Source: Pseudonocardia kujensis
GTDB taxonomy: Bacteria; Actinomycetota; Actinomycetes; Mycobacteriales; Pseudonocardiaceae
Assembly (NCBI RefSeq): GCF_021283305.1
Contig: NZ_JAJSOK010000076.1
Coordinates: 1 to 35,957 of the forward strand
Length of the DNA stretch: 35,957 bases
Direction of reading: 5' to 3'
Shown piece by piece: positions 13,533 to 21,744 of this stretch; the first letter of the stretch is position 1; each line of letters begins with the position of its first letter. Made by a program: the position numbers and the translations under genes. The notes below the pieces were generated by a model. The model was given only the letters and a program-made list of their open reading frames with translations, was not told where the DNA came from and ran no database searches.

Positions 13533-15071
13533 TCAGCTCACCTCCTTGGGAAGGGTGAAGACGACGTCCTCGGTCCCGGTCGTGGTCGTCGTGACGGCGA
13601 CCGGACCGAGGCCGGAGAGACAGGACACGACCTCGTCGACGAGTTCGGGGGGCGCCGACGCCCCCGCGCTGACCCCGATCCGCCGGGCCCCGTGGAGCCA
13701 GGTCAGGTCGATCCCGCCGACGTCGTCGACGAGGTGGGCCGGGGTGCCCGCGCGGGCGGCCACCTCGGCCAGCCGGCGGGAGTTCGACGAGTTCTCCGAG
13801 CCGACGACGAGCACGAGGTCGGTCTCGGCGGCCACCGCGCGGATCGCGCGCTGACGGTTCGTGGTGGCGTAGCAGATGTCGTCGCGGCGGGGGGTCGAGA
13901 TCGCCGGGAACCGACCGCGGAGCACGGCGGCGATCCGCTCGGCCTCGTCCACCGCGAGGGTGGTCTGCATCGCGTAGGCGACCCGCCCCGGATCGGGCGC
14001 GGTCACCGTGTGGGCCATGGCCTCGTCCTCGACCACGACGATGTCGGCCGGGGACTCGCCGACGGTGCCCTCGACCTCCTCGTGGTCGGAGTGGCCGATG
14101 AGGAAGACGGTCTCGCCGCGCCCGGTGTGCCGCTTGACCTCGGCGTGCACCTTGGCGACGAGCGGGCAGGTGGCGTCGATGACCGCGAGGTCGCGGGCCT
14201 CGGCCTGGGCGCGGACCGCGGGGGAGACGCCGTGCGCGGCGAGCACACAGGTCGCGCCGCGGGGCACCTCCTCGACCTCCTGCACGAACACCGCGCCCCG
14301 CTCGGTCAGCCGCCGCACCACGTGCGCGTTGTGCACGATCTGCCGGCGCACGTACACCGGGGCGCCGTAGCGGTCGAGCGCCCGGTCGACGATGTCGATC
14401 GCTCGTTCCACCCCGGCGCAGAAGCTCCGCGGCTCGGCGAGCACCACCTCGCGGGCGGCGGGCGCGGTCCACGTCGCGGCGAACCACTCCCGCAGCGCGG
14501 GCGCGGCGCGCCGCAGGGCCCGCAGGGCGGTGAAGCCGCGGACCGGGGTGCCCGGCCGTACCAGCGGCGCCTCCGGGGTGTCGACGATCGCCCGGACCAC
14601 CGCGAAGGGTCCGCCCGCCGACGCCTCGGCGAGCCACCCGGACTCCATGTCGACGGCGAGGGCGCCCTCGCGGCCGAGCCCCGCGCGCCGGGCCCCCTCG
14701 ACCACCGTCGGCGAGGACACGATCGGGCCCAGGTGCGCCCGCAGGCCGAGCCGGCGCAGCGCCGCGGCCAGTGCGGCCGCGGTCGGCACGGGGATCGGTG
14801 CGCGGAAGTCGGTGAACCGGATCTCGTCGGCGACCACCAGGTCGCCGGCGCGGACCGCCGGGTCCAGCGCCCCGGCCACGCCGGTGACCAGCACCGGCCG
14901 CGGGCCGCCGGAGGCGATCCAGGCGGCCGAGGCCTGTGCCCGGGCCGGACCCATCCCGGTCCGGACGACCGTCGCGTCGCCGACCACGCCGCGCAGGGCG
15001 GCGCGTTCCACACCCAGCGGGGCACAGACGACCGGCGGTCCCAGGGCCGGTACCGCTCGCGGGGTACTCAT
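13533..15071 (-). CDS. hpnG-ispH: Fusion: adenosylhopane nucleosidase (HpnG-like) + HMBPP reductase (IspH)
   Basis: A continuous 512-residue frame with two enzymes. Residues 1 to about 200 are a nucleoside phosphorylase-fold domain (VTGVAGALDPAVRAGDLVVA, then the VDMESGWLAEA motif with Asp141, Glu143, Ser144), matching HpnG, which removes adenine from adenosylhopane. Residues about 207-512 are IspH, the 4Fe-4S enzyme that reduces HMBPP to IPP and DMAPP. All three cluster cysteines are present (Cys218 in PRSFCAGVERAI, Cys302 in DATCPLVAKVHAE, Cys400 in ICYATTNRQ) plus VGSENSSNS. There is no stop or credible start with a ribosome site between the domains. The ATG overlaps the shc stop by 4 bp. 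Confidence 0.92.
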   Translation of the reverse strand: MSTPRAVPALGPPVVCAPLGVERAALRGVVGDATVVRTGMGPARAQASAAWIASGGPRPVLVTGVAGALDPAVRAGDLVVADEIRFTDFRAPIPVPTAAALAAALRRLGLRAHLGPIVSSPTVVEGARRAGLGREGALAVDMESGWLAEASAGGPFAVVRAIVDTPEAPLVRPGTPVRGFTALRALRRAAPALREWFAATWTAPAAREVVLAEPRSFCAGVERAIDIVDRALDRYGAPVYVRRQIVHNAHVVRRLTERGAVFVQEVEEVPRGATCVLAAHGVSPAVRAQAEARDLAVIDATCPLVAKVHAEVKRHTGRGETVFLIGHSDHEEVEGTVGESPADIVVVEDEAMAHTVTAPDPGRVAYAMQTTLAVDEAERIAAVLRGRFPAISTPRRDDICYATTNRQRAIRAVAAETDLVLVVGSENSSNSRRLAEVAARAGTPAHLVDDVGGIDLTWLHGARRIGVSAGASAPPELVDEVVSCLSGLGPVAVTTTTTGTEDVVFTLPKEVS

Positions 15072-16978
15072 GCGTCCACCTCCTCGCACCAGCGCCCGAG
15101 GGCGGAGACGGGGAACGTCATCCGGTAGAGCCGGTAGCGGATGTAGAAGGCGCCCGGGAACCCGGTGCCGGTGTACATCTCCTCCTCCCAGCTCCCGTCG
15201 GGGAGCTGGGTGCGGGCGAGGAACCCGACGGCGCGCCGGGCCGCCTCCGACCGCGCCGCACCGGCGGCGACCAGCGCGAGCAGGCCCCACGCCGTCTGCG
15301 ACGCCGTGGACTCGCCGCGGCCGACCCAGCTCGGGTCGGAGTACGAGCGGAGGTCCTCGCCCCAGCCGCCGTCGGCGTTCTGGTGGCGCTCCAGCCACGC
15401 GACGGCCCGCCGGATCGCCGGGTCGGACGCCGGGATCCCGGCCGCGACCAGTGCCGGGACGACGCCGCCGGTGCCGTAGACGTGGTTGGCGCCCCACCGG
15501 CCGAACCACGAGCCGTCGGGCTCCTGGTGGTCGAGCAGCCAGCGCACGCCGCGCCGGCACGCCTCCCCGCCGGCCAGGCCCTCGTGGGCCAGCATCTCCA
15601 CCACGTGGGCGGTGACGTCGGCCGACGGCGGGTCGATCACCGCGCCGAAGTCGCAGAACGGCAGCTTGGTCACGAGCTCGCGGGTGTTGTCGGCGTCGAA
15701 GGCGCCCCAGCCGCCGTCGGAGGACTGCATGCCGATGTTCCAGACGACGCCGCGGTCCACGGCCGCCCGCAGCCGCTCCGGATCGGGGTGGGCGACGCGG
15801 CGCAGCGCGAGCACGACCTCGGCCGTGTCGTCCGTGTCGGGGTAGCCGTCGTTGTCGAACTCGAAGGCCCAGCCGCCGACGGGCAGGTCCGGGCGGCGGA
15901 CCGCCCAGTCCCCGCGCACTCCGCGGATCTCCTCGTCGAGCATCCAGGTGGCGGCCCGGACGACGTCGGGGTCGTCGGCCGGCACACCGGCGTCGAGCAG
16001 GGCGGTGACGGCCAGGCAGGTGTCCCAGACGGGCGACTGGCAGGCCTCGAGCATCCGGACCGTGCCCTCCGGGGTCTCCGTGCGGACGAGGAACCGCTCG
16101 AAGCCCTCGAGCCCCGCCTTCATCGCGGGATGGTCGAGCGGATAGCCGAGCAGGTGCAGCGCGAGCAGCGAGTACACCCACGGCGGCTGGATCCCGCCCC
16201 AGCCGCCGTCGGCCTCCTGCCGGGCCAGGATCCACTCGGCGCCGCGGCGCATCGCGAGCCGGCGCAGCGGGCCGATCGGCCGCCTCGCGTAGGCGTGCAG
16301 GCCGACGTCGAGCCGCTGGAAGGCCCCGGCCCAGGTCCACGGCGCGTCGAACGGCTCCGGCGCCGCGCCGGACCGCAGCTCGTCGACACCGAACGGCAGT
16401 GGCCGGGTGGGCCGCAGCGTGGCGACGATCGTCAGCGGCACCACCGTCTGGCGAGCCCAGCAGGACCAGTCGTAGACGTTCAGCGGGAACCACTTCGGCA
16501 GGAAGATCAGCTCCGGGGGCATGTTCGGCAGGTCGTCCCAGGACCACAGCCCGAACAGCGCCAGCCAGATCCGGGTGAAGACCCGGGAACGCTCGATGCC
16601 GCCCTCGGCCTGGACGAACTTCTCCGCCGCCCGCATGTGCTCCGCGGCGGGGTCGTCGCCGGCCAGCCGCAGCGCGACCCACGCCTCGGCGGTGGTGGAG
16701 AGATCGCCGGGGCCGCCGGCGAAGGTGGCCCAGGTGCCGTCGGCGCGCTGCTGGGAGCGGATCCAGCGGGCGGCCTCCTCGGTCTCCTGTGCGGTGCGGA
16801 TGGCGAGGAACTCCCGCATGAGCAGGTCCTCGGCGTCCATGGTCACGTTGGTCTCGAGGTCGCCCTGCCACCAGCCGCGCTCGTGCTGGATCGACCTGAG
16901 GAAGCCGACGGCCTTCTCGAGGGTCCGCCGGGCGTCACCGGCCTCGGTGGTGCCGGTCTCCGGTGCGGTGAGGGTCAC
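15068..16978 (-). CDS. shc: Squalene-hopene cyclase
   Basis: Cyclises squalene to hopene and hopanol at the membrane surface. The 636-residue length is normal. The catalytic DxDD acid is DTDDTA at residues 381-386. Many QW repeats are visible, among them QQRADGTW, QEADGGWGG, SSDGGWGAFD, HQEPDGSW, HQNADGGWGE and QLPDGSW. The GTG start at 16978 follows GGGAG. The gene begins 23 nt after the polyprenyl synthase and its stop overlaps the hpnG-ispH start (ATGA). All features expected for an active enzyme are present. Confidence 0.97.
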   Translation of the reverse strand: MTLTAPETGTTEAGDARRTLEKAVGFLRSIQHERGWWQGDLETNVTMDAEDLLMREFLAIRTAQETEEAARWIRSQQRADGTWATFAGGPGDLSTTAEAWVALRLAGDDPAAEHMRAAEKFVQAEGGIERSRVFTRIWLALFGLWSWDDLPNMPPELIFLPKWFPLNVYDWSCWARQTVVPLTIVATLRPTRPLPFGVDELRSGAAPEPFDAPWTWAGAFQRLDVGLHAYARRPIGPLRRLAMRRGAEWILARQEADGGWGGIQPPWVYSLLALHLLGYPLDHPAMKAGLEGFERFLVRTETPEGTVRMLEACQSPVWDTCLAVTALLDAGVPADDPDVVRAATWMLDEEIRGVRGDWAVRRPDLPVGGWAFEFDNDGYPDTDDTAEVVLALRRVAHPDPERLRAAVDRGVVWNIGMQSSDGGWGAFDADNTRELVTKLPFCDFGAVIDPPSADVTAHVVEMLAHEGLAGGEACRRGVRWLLDHQEPDGSWFGRWGANHVYGTGGVVPALVAAGIPASDPAIRRAVAWLERHQNADGGWGEDLRSYSDPSWVGRGESTASQTAWGLLALVAAGAARSEAARRAVGFLARTQLPDGSWEEEMYTGTGFPGAFYIRYRLYRMTFPVSALGRWCEEVDA

Positions 16979-17001
16979 CAGTTCTCCCTGCTCAGCAGTC
17001 G

Positions 17002-18048
17002 TCAGAAGTCACGGGTCGTGAGGTGGCGGCCGAGCGCGACGAGCTCCGCGCGCGGCCCGTCGGCGAGCCCGGCACCGGTGAGGGCCCGTTCGGCGAGGTC
17101 CATCTGCCGCCGCGCCTCGGCGGCGGCCCATTCGCGTCCGCCGCCGCGTTCGACGAGATCGGCGGCCGCGCGGAGCTCCTGTTCGGTCTGCTCCCCGGAC
17201 CGGGCCAGCCACGAGGCCAGCTCCCGCCCGGCCGCGCCGCCCCGTTGCACGGCGAAGGTCACCGGCAGGGACTTCTTGCGCGAGCGCAGGTCGGACAGCA
17301 CGGGCTTGCCGGTGACGGCCGGGTCGCCCCAGATCCCCAGCAGGTCGTCGACCAGCTGGAAGGCCAGCCCGATCGCCGCGCCGTAGTCCCGCAGGCCCGC
17401 GACCGTCACGGCCGGGGCGCCGGCCAGCACCGCACCGATCGCCGCGCTGGTGGCGAGCAGCGAACCGGTCTTCCCAGCCGCCATCGACAGGCACTCGTCG
17501 ACGCCGACGTCCGCGCGGTCCTCGAAGGCGACGTCCTCGGCCTGCCCCCGGATCAGCTCGCGGGTGGTGGTGGCGATCAGCCGGGCGGCCTCGGCCGCGT
17601 GCGGCGACGGGTCCTCCAGCAGCACCTCGGTGGCCAGCGCGAGCAGCGCGTCGCCGCAGAGGATGGCCGAGGCCGCGCCCCAACGGGACCAGACGGTCGG
17701 GCGGTGGCGGCGCTCGGTGTCGCCGTCCATGAGGTCGTCGTGCAGCAGGGAGAAGTTGTGCACCAGCTCCACGGCCACGGCGCCGGCGATCCCGGCCTCG
17801 ACGGGCGCGCCCGCGGCCCGGGCGGAGAGCAGGGCCAGCGCGGGCCGCACGGCCTTGCCGCCGCCGCGGCCGGGGGTGCCGTCGAGCTCGACCCAGCCCA
17901 GGTGGTACTCGGCCTGTTCCCGACTGGCGGTGTCGAGCCGCGCGACGGCGGCCTTCAGCGCAGGTGTGACGGTGTCCCGGCAGCCCGCGAGCAGGGCCGG
18001 CACGTCCGGGCCGGCCGCCGTGTCGGTCGACCCGAGGACGGCGGTCAT
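17002..18048 (-). CDS. Polyprenyl (farnesyl) diphosphate synthase
   Basis: A trans-isoprenyl diphosphate synthase that condenses IPP with allylic diphosphates. The 348-residue protein has the first Asp-rich motif DDLMD (104-108), followed by RRHRPTVW, and the second as DDLLGIWGD (234-242), then TGKPVLSDLRSRKKSLPV. In hopanoid operons this enzyme is thought to supply farnesyl diphosphate to HpnC/HpnD; chain length is not proven here. The residues before the first Asp-rich motif are small enough to allow medium products. The start overlaps the hpnE stop (ATGA). Confidence 0.92.
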   Translation of the reverse strand: MTAVLGSTDTAAGPDVPALLAGCRDTVTPALKAAVARLDTASREQAEYHLGWVELDGTPGRGGGKAVRPALALLSARAAGAPVEAGIAGAVAVELVHNFSLLHDDLMDGDTERRHRPTVWSRWGAASAILCGDALLALATEVLLEDPSPHAAEAARLIATTTRELIRGQAEDVAFEDRADVGVDECLSMAAGKTGSLLATSAAIGAVLAGAPAVTVAGLRDYGAAIGLAFQLVDDLLGIWGDPAVTGKPVLSDLRSRKKSLPVTFAVQRGGAAGRELASWLARSGEQTEQELRAAADLVERGGGREWAAAEARRQMDLAERALTGAGLADGPRAELVALGRHLTTRDF

Positions 18049-19457
18049 GCGGCCACCTCCGCCGGCACGGCCGCCCGGTCCGCGAGCAGGGCGTCCGCGG
18101 CGGCCACCCCGCTGCGCACCGCGCCCTCCATGGTCGCCGGCCAGCCGGTGTCGGTCCACGCCCCGGCCACGTAGAGGCCGGGCAGGGCGGTACGCGGGCC
18201 GGGCCGCAACGCGGCCTGGCCGGGGGCGCCGCGGAAGGTGGCGTGCGGTTCCCGGGTCACGAACGAGTCCAGGACCTCCGCGTCGCGCGCGGCGGGCAGC
18301 AGCGCCTCCAGCGCCGGCAGGAACCGCTCCCGCAGGGCGGCCGCCGGCAGCCCGACGAGGTCGTCGGCGGCCGAGAGCGAGACGGCCAGGTACTGGGCCC
18401 GCGGCCCGTACACCGCGGTGGCGCCGGACTGCGCGGTCCGGTCGAAGACCCACTGCACGGGCGTGTCGACGCCCGCCGCGAACCCGGTGTCGATCCCGGG
18501 GTCGAGCACCCGGCGGTCGTAGACGACGTGCACGTTGACGATGGGGGTGCTGCCCAGCCGATCGGCCCAGTCCCCGGGCAGCGGCAGCGCCCCCGGGGGC
18601 AGCAGCCGCTCCGCGGGGCCCGGCGGCACGGCGCAGACGATCCGGTCGGTCACGAGCTCCTCCTCTCCGTCGGTCGTTCCCACCGGGACCCGCCACCGGC
18701 CTCCCGGCCGGGTCCCGCCCTGCACGAGCGCCCGCGCCTTCGCGGACCTCCTCACCTCCACGCCGGCCGCCGCGAGGGCGTGGCGGGCGGCGTCGTCGTG
18801 GAGCGCGCCGAGCGGCGCGGTGGCCCAGCCGATGTCGCCGGCGGCGGCGTCGGTGAGCAGGCCCAGCTGGAAGACCGTGGCGGCGAGCGCGAGGGAGGCG
18901 TCGCCGGCCCGGGCGTTCAGCGTGGCGATGCCGACCAGGTCCCACAGCGCGTCGACCGCCCGGCGGCCCTGCCCGTGCTCGGCGAGCCAGTCACCGAACG
19001 ACCGCGTGTCCGTGGCCGGGTCGGTGCGGTCGACCGCGCCGAGCGCCAGCGCCGCCCGGACGAGCCGGAGCCGCTCGGCGACGGACAGGTGCCGGTAGCG
19101 CAGGAGGGCACCTCCCAGGTGCAGCGGGGCGGGGAGCAGGGACAGCGGCGTGCGGCGCAGCCGGGCCGGAGCGGCGCCCGGCGCCAGCACCGGGATGTCC
19201 AGCCGCTCCTGGAGCACGATCATGTCCGCGGCGCCGATCCGCACGACGAAGTCGCGGTAGGCCGTGCAGCAGCGGAGGAAGACGTGCTGGCCGGTGTCGA
19301 CCGCCAGCTCGCCGCGCGTGAACGAGCCGGCCACCCCGCCGAGCCGGGCGCGCGACTCGAGCAGCGTGACGGCGAGCCCGGCGTCGGCGCACCGGAGCGC
19401 GGCGGCGACGCCGGCGAGCCCGCCGCCGACGACCGTGACCCGCGCCCCGCCGCTCAC
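18045..19457 (-). CDS. hpnE: Hydroxysqualene dehydroxylase HpnE (FAD-dependent)
   Basis: HpnE reduces hydroxysqualene to squalene, the third step from farnesyl diphosphate. The 470-residue flavoprotein opens with an FAD-binding VTVVGGGLAGVAAALRCADA segment and a GGVAGSF loop, has the family VDTGQHVFLRCCTAYRDF region near residue 55, and closes with GLYVAGAWTDTGWPATMEGA, the amine-oxidase-type C-terminal FAD motif. The GTG start overlaps the hpnD stop (GTGA), and the stop overlaps the next gene. The phytoene desaturase-like fold would be an alternative label, but the HpnCDE context decides. Confidence 0.93.
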   Translation of the reverse strand: MSGGARVTVVGGGLAGVAAALRCADAGLAVTLLESRARLGGVAGSFTRGELAVDTGQHVFLRCCTAYRDFVVRIGAADMIVLQERLDIPVLAPGAAPARLRRTPLSLLPAPLHLGGALLRYRHLSVAERLRLVRAALALGAVDRTDPATDTRSFGDWLAEHGQGRRAVDALWDLVGIATLNARAGDASLALAATVFQLGLLTDAAAGDIGWATAPLGALHDDAARHALAAAGVEVRRSAKARALVQGGTRPGGRWRVPVGTTDGEEELVTDRIVCAVPPGPAERLLPPGALPLPGDWADRLGSTPIVNVHVVYDRRVLDPGIDTGFAAGVDTPVQWVFDRTAQSGATAVYGPRAQYLAVSLSAADDLVGLPAAALRERFLPALEALLPAARDAEVLDSFVTREPHATFRGAPGQAALRPGPRTALPGLYVAGAWTDTGWPATMEGAVRSGVAAADALLADRAAVPAEVAA

Positions 19458-20632
19458 GCCGTCCGTCCCGCCAGGGCGCGCAGGGCCACGCCGATCTTCT
19501 GCGCCCCGGACAACGACCGCCGTTGCGCGTACACCGACCGCGGATCGGCCGCGATGTCCTCCAGCAGGCGCCGGTAGATGCCCGCCATCGCCCCGGCACA
19601 GGCCGCGCTGCGCCGGTCGAGCAGCGGGAGCAGCTTCAGCCCCTCCGCGTACCAGCCCCGCGCCCGTTCCGCGGCGAAGCGGATGTACGCGGCGAGCGCG
19701 CCGTCGGGGTCGGCGAGGGCGCCGGCCGCGTCGAGCCGCAGCTCGGCGCCGAACCGCGCAAGCTCCTCGGTCGGGAGGTAGACGCGGCCGTTGCGCAGGT
19801 CCTCGCGGAGGTCGCGCAGGATGTTGGTCTGCTGCAGCGCGATCCCGAGCGCGTCGGCGTACTCCGCGGCGTGCGGGTGCGGGCGGGAGCCGAAGATGCC
19901 CAGGCAGAGCCGGCCCACCGAGCCCGCCACCTGCCGGCAGTAGACGGTCATGTCGTCGAACGTCGCGTGCGGCCGGGCGGCCAGGTCCTGATGGTCGACT
20001 CCGCGAGCTCCGTCTCCGTTCCGATGGTCGACTCCGCGAGCTCCGTCTCCGTTCCGATGGTCGACTCCGCGAGCTCCGTCTCCGTTCCGATGGTCGACTC
20101 CGCGAGCTCCGTCTCCGCTGCTCAGCGCCGCGTCGTGGTCCATCCGCGCGTCGGCCTCGACGCCGTCGACCAGCTCCTCGAACGCGCCGAGCGGGATCGG
20201 GTAGCGGCGGGCGGCGTCGGTGACGGCGACCAGCACCGGGTCGGACGGGTCGGGGCGCTGCGCGCGCACGGCCCGGATCGACGCCCGGACCTCGGCCAGC
20301 GCGGCGCTCTTCTCCTCGAACGAGATCACGGTGGCGCCGCCGGGCGGGTCGAAGTCGCCGTCGCCGATGTCGTCGATGCGGCGGGCCAGGGCGTAGACGG
20401 CCGAGAGCGCGGCCCGCTTCGGCGCGGGCAGGAGGCGGATCCCGTAGGAGAAGTTGCGGGCCTCGCGGCGGGTGATCTCCTCGCAGGCGGCGTAGGCGGC
20501 AGGGAGGTCGAGGGTGCGGTCGGTGGCCCCGTCGGTGGTCCGTCCGGTGTGGTGCGCGGCGGGCCCGCCGTCGGCGGCGGAGCGGTCGGTCGTGGCGGCG
20601 GTGGTGGCGGTCGGTCGGGAAGGGTCGGTCAT
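19454..20632 (-). CDS. hpnD: Presqualene diphosphate synthase HpnD with internal tandem-repeat insertion
   Basis: HpnD joins two farnesyl diphosphates to presqualene diphosphate. The 392-residue protein has the first Asp motif DDIGD (87-91), the second DLRED within LQQTNILRDLREDLRNGRVYLP's span (274-278), and AGSVGRLCLG between them. Unlike typical members, about 50 residues are inserted at roughly 166-218, between the GVEAD and HATFDDMTVYC segments. They contain nearly four copies of an 11-residue unit, GDGARGVDHRN. Reading frame is kept on both sides. A disordered Thr/Ala-rich N-terminal extension of about 40 residues precedes the domain. The ATG overlaps the hpnC stop. Function is presumed kept. 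Confidence 0.9.
   Translation of the reverse strand: MTDPSRPTATTAATTDRSAADGGPAAHHTGRTTDGATDRTLDLPAAYAACEEITRREARNFSYGIRLLPAPKRAALSAVYALARRIDDIGDGDFDPPGGATVISFEEKSAALAEVRASIRAVRAQRPDPSDPVLVAVTDAARRYPIPLGAFEELVDGVEADARMDHDAALSSGDGARGVDHRNGDGARGVDHRNGDGARGVDHRNGDGARGVDHQDLAARPHATFDDMTVYCRQVAGSVGRLCLGIFGSRPHPHAAEYADALGIALQQTNILRDLREDLRNGRVYLPTEELARFGAELRLDAAGALADPDGALAAYIRFAAERARGWYAEGLKLLPLLDRRSAACAGAMAGIYRRLLEDIAADPRSVYAQRRSLSGAQKIGVALRALAGRTA
19991..20117. repeat. 33-bp tandem repeat (3.85 copies) inside hpnD
   Basis: Units start at 19991, 20024, 20057 and 20090, each 33 bp. The three complete units are identical as read here, and the fourth diverges after 28 bp. Each holds GTCGAC and GAGCTC palindromes and the 14-mer CTCCGCGAGCTCCG shared with 7942-7955. 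Because the period is a multiple of three, gain or loss of units keeps hpnD in frame. Identical copies imply recent or ongoing expansion. Confidence 0.95.
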
Positions 20633-21660
20633 CGGCAGCTCCGGGGGGTCGTGCGGGGGAGGTCCGGGCGGGACCGGACCCGGCGCGGGGCGGGTGAGCG
20701 GGACTGCAGGAGTACCGCGGGAAGGTGGCGCAGGACATCCCGTTTCCGGCTGTGCGCGGCCTCGGCGGCGCGGCCGAGGACCTCGCCGTCGACCCGGCGC
20801 AGCGCGTCGGCCGCCGCCCGGCCGCCGGCGACGTAGCCGGCCACCGCGAGCCGGGCCCACCCGTGCAGGGCGCCGACGATCGGCGTGCCGGCGGCGAGCA
20901 GCTGCTCCGCGCGCTCCGTCTCGTGCCGGACGAGCGCACGCAGGGCGTCCGTGGCGACGGGACGGTCGAGGTCGGCCTCCGTGACCCCGAACGCGGCGCG
21001 GTCCTCGGCGGGCAGGTAGATGCGGCCCCGGCCCCGGTCCTCGCGGACGTCCTGCAGGTGCTCGAGGAGCTGCAGCGCCGTGCACACGGCGTCGGAGGCG
21101 TGCTCGGTCTCGCCGTCCGCGGGCACCTCGAAGATCGCCAGGACGAGCCGCCCGATGGGGTCCGCCGACAACGCGCAGTACCCGAGGAGCGCGTCCCAGG
21201 AGTCGTAGGTCACCGTCTCCTGGTCCTGCACGTTCGCGTCGAGCAGGCGGTCGAAGGGTTCCGCCGGCAGGTCCGGGGCGACCGCCGCCAGCCGGCGCAG
21301 CACGGGCGTCGTGGGCACTGCCGCATGGAGGTCGGCGCGGAGGGCCTCGAGCGCGGTGATCCGCTCGGCGGGGGTGCCGGTGCCCTCGTCGCCGAGGTCG
21401 TCGATCATCCGGACGACGTCGTACACCGCCCGCAACCTGCGGCGATACCGCGCGGGCAGGATCCGCATCGCGACGGGGAAGTTCTCCGCGGCCTCCGCCG
21501 CGCGCAGCCGGGTCGCGTCCACGGGGTCGGCTGCGGACGCGCCGGGCCGGGCCGCTTCGGCCGAGCCCGCGCACACGCCTCCCGACGCCCCCGCGGGCGC
21601 CTCGTTCCCCCGTGCCACGCCGCTGATCGTGTCGCAGGAGGGTGCCGGCACTCTCCTCAA
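20629..21660 (-). CDS. hpnC: Hydroxysqualene synthase HpnC
   Basis: HpnC converts presqualene diphosphate to hydroxysqualene. The diagnostic ENFPVAMRILPARYR segment (about residue 59) separates it from HpnD. Asp motifs are DDLGD (87-91) and DVRED (204-208), the latter in LQLLEHLQDVRED and followed by GRIYLP. It is first in the operon. The start is uncertain: TTG at 21660 gives 343 residues, and GTG at 21651 is in frame directly behind GAGGAG, but the first ~50 residues are low-complexity either way. The stop overlaps hpnD (ATGA). It is divergent from a PucR-family regulator, 84 bp away. Confidence 0.9.
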   Translation of the reverse strand: MRRVPAPSCDTISGVARGNEAPAGASGGVCAGSAEAARPGASAADPVDATRLRAAEAAENFPVAMRILPARYRRRLRAVYDVVRMIDDLGDEGTGTPAERITALEALRADLHAAVPTTPVLRRLAAVAPDLPAEPFDRLLDANVQDQETVTYDSWDALLGYCALSADPIGRLVLAIFEVPADGETEHASDAVCTALQLLEHLQDVREDRGRGRIYLPAEDRAAFGVTEADLDRPVATDALRALVRHETERAEQLLAAGTPIVGALHGWARLAVAGYVAGGRAAADALRRVDGEVLGRAAEAAHSRKRDVLRHLPAVLLQSRSPAPRRVRSRPDLPRTTPRSCR

Positions 21661-21691
21661 CGCGTGTTAATTCTTTCGGGCCAGAATTGTC

Positions 21692-21714
21692 ACGCACGTA
21701 CAAAAGTGGTGCGT
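21692..21714. promoter_or_regulatory. Inverted repeat in hpnC-pucR intergenic region (candidate operator)
   Basis: ACGCAC (21692-21697) and GTGCGT (21709-21714) are perfect 6-bp inverted arms around an 11-nt AT-richer spacer. It is centred between the divergent hopanoid operon and the PucR-type gene, a natural site for autoregulation and operon control. On the minus strand GTGACA (21693-21688), then 17 nt, then TTAACA gives a possible promoter for hpnC; on the plus strand TACAAC at 21733-21738 ends 6 nt before GTG 21745. Only pattern evidence. Confidence 0.35.
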
Positions 21715-21744
21715 CCTTCGCCCCTCCGGGCGTACAACCTCGGT

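Noticed and set aside
14440..14480. A frameshift or assembly join creating the HpnG-IspH fusion
   Set aside because: The frame is continuous, codon style does not change, and no start with a ribosome site is visible at the junction. It still deserves checking by resequencing.
19991..20117. CRISPR or intergenic repeat within hpnD
   Set aside because: Repeats are directly abutting with no spacers, and the reading frame of hpnD runs through them with conserved domains on both sides.
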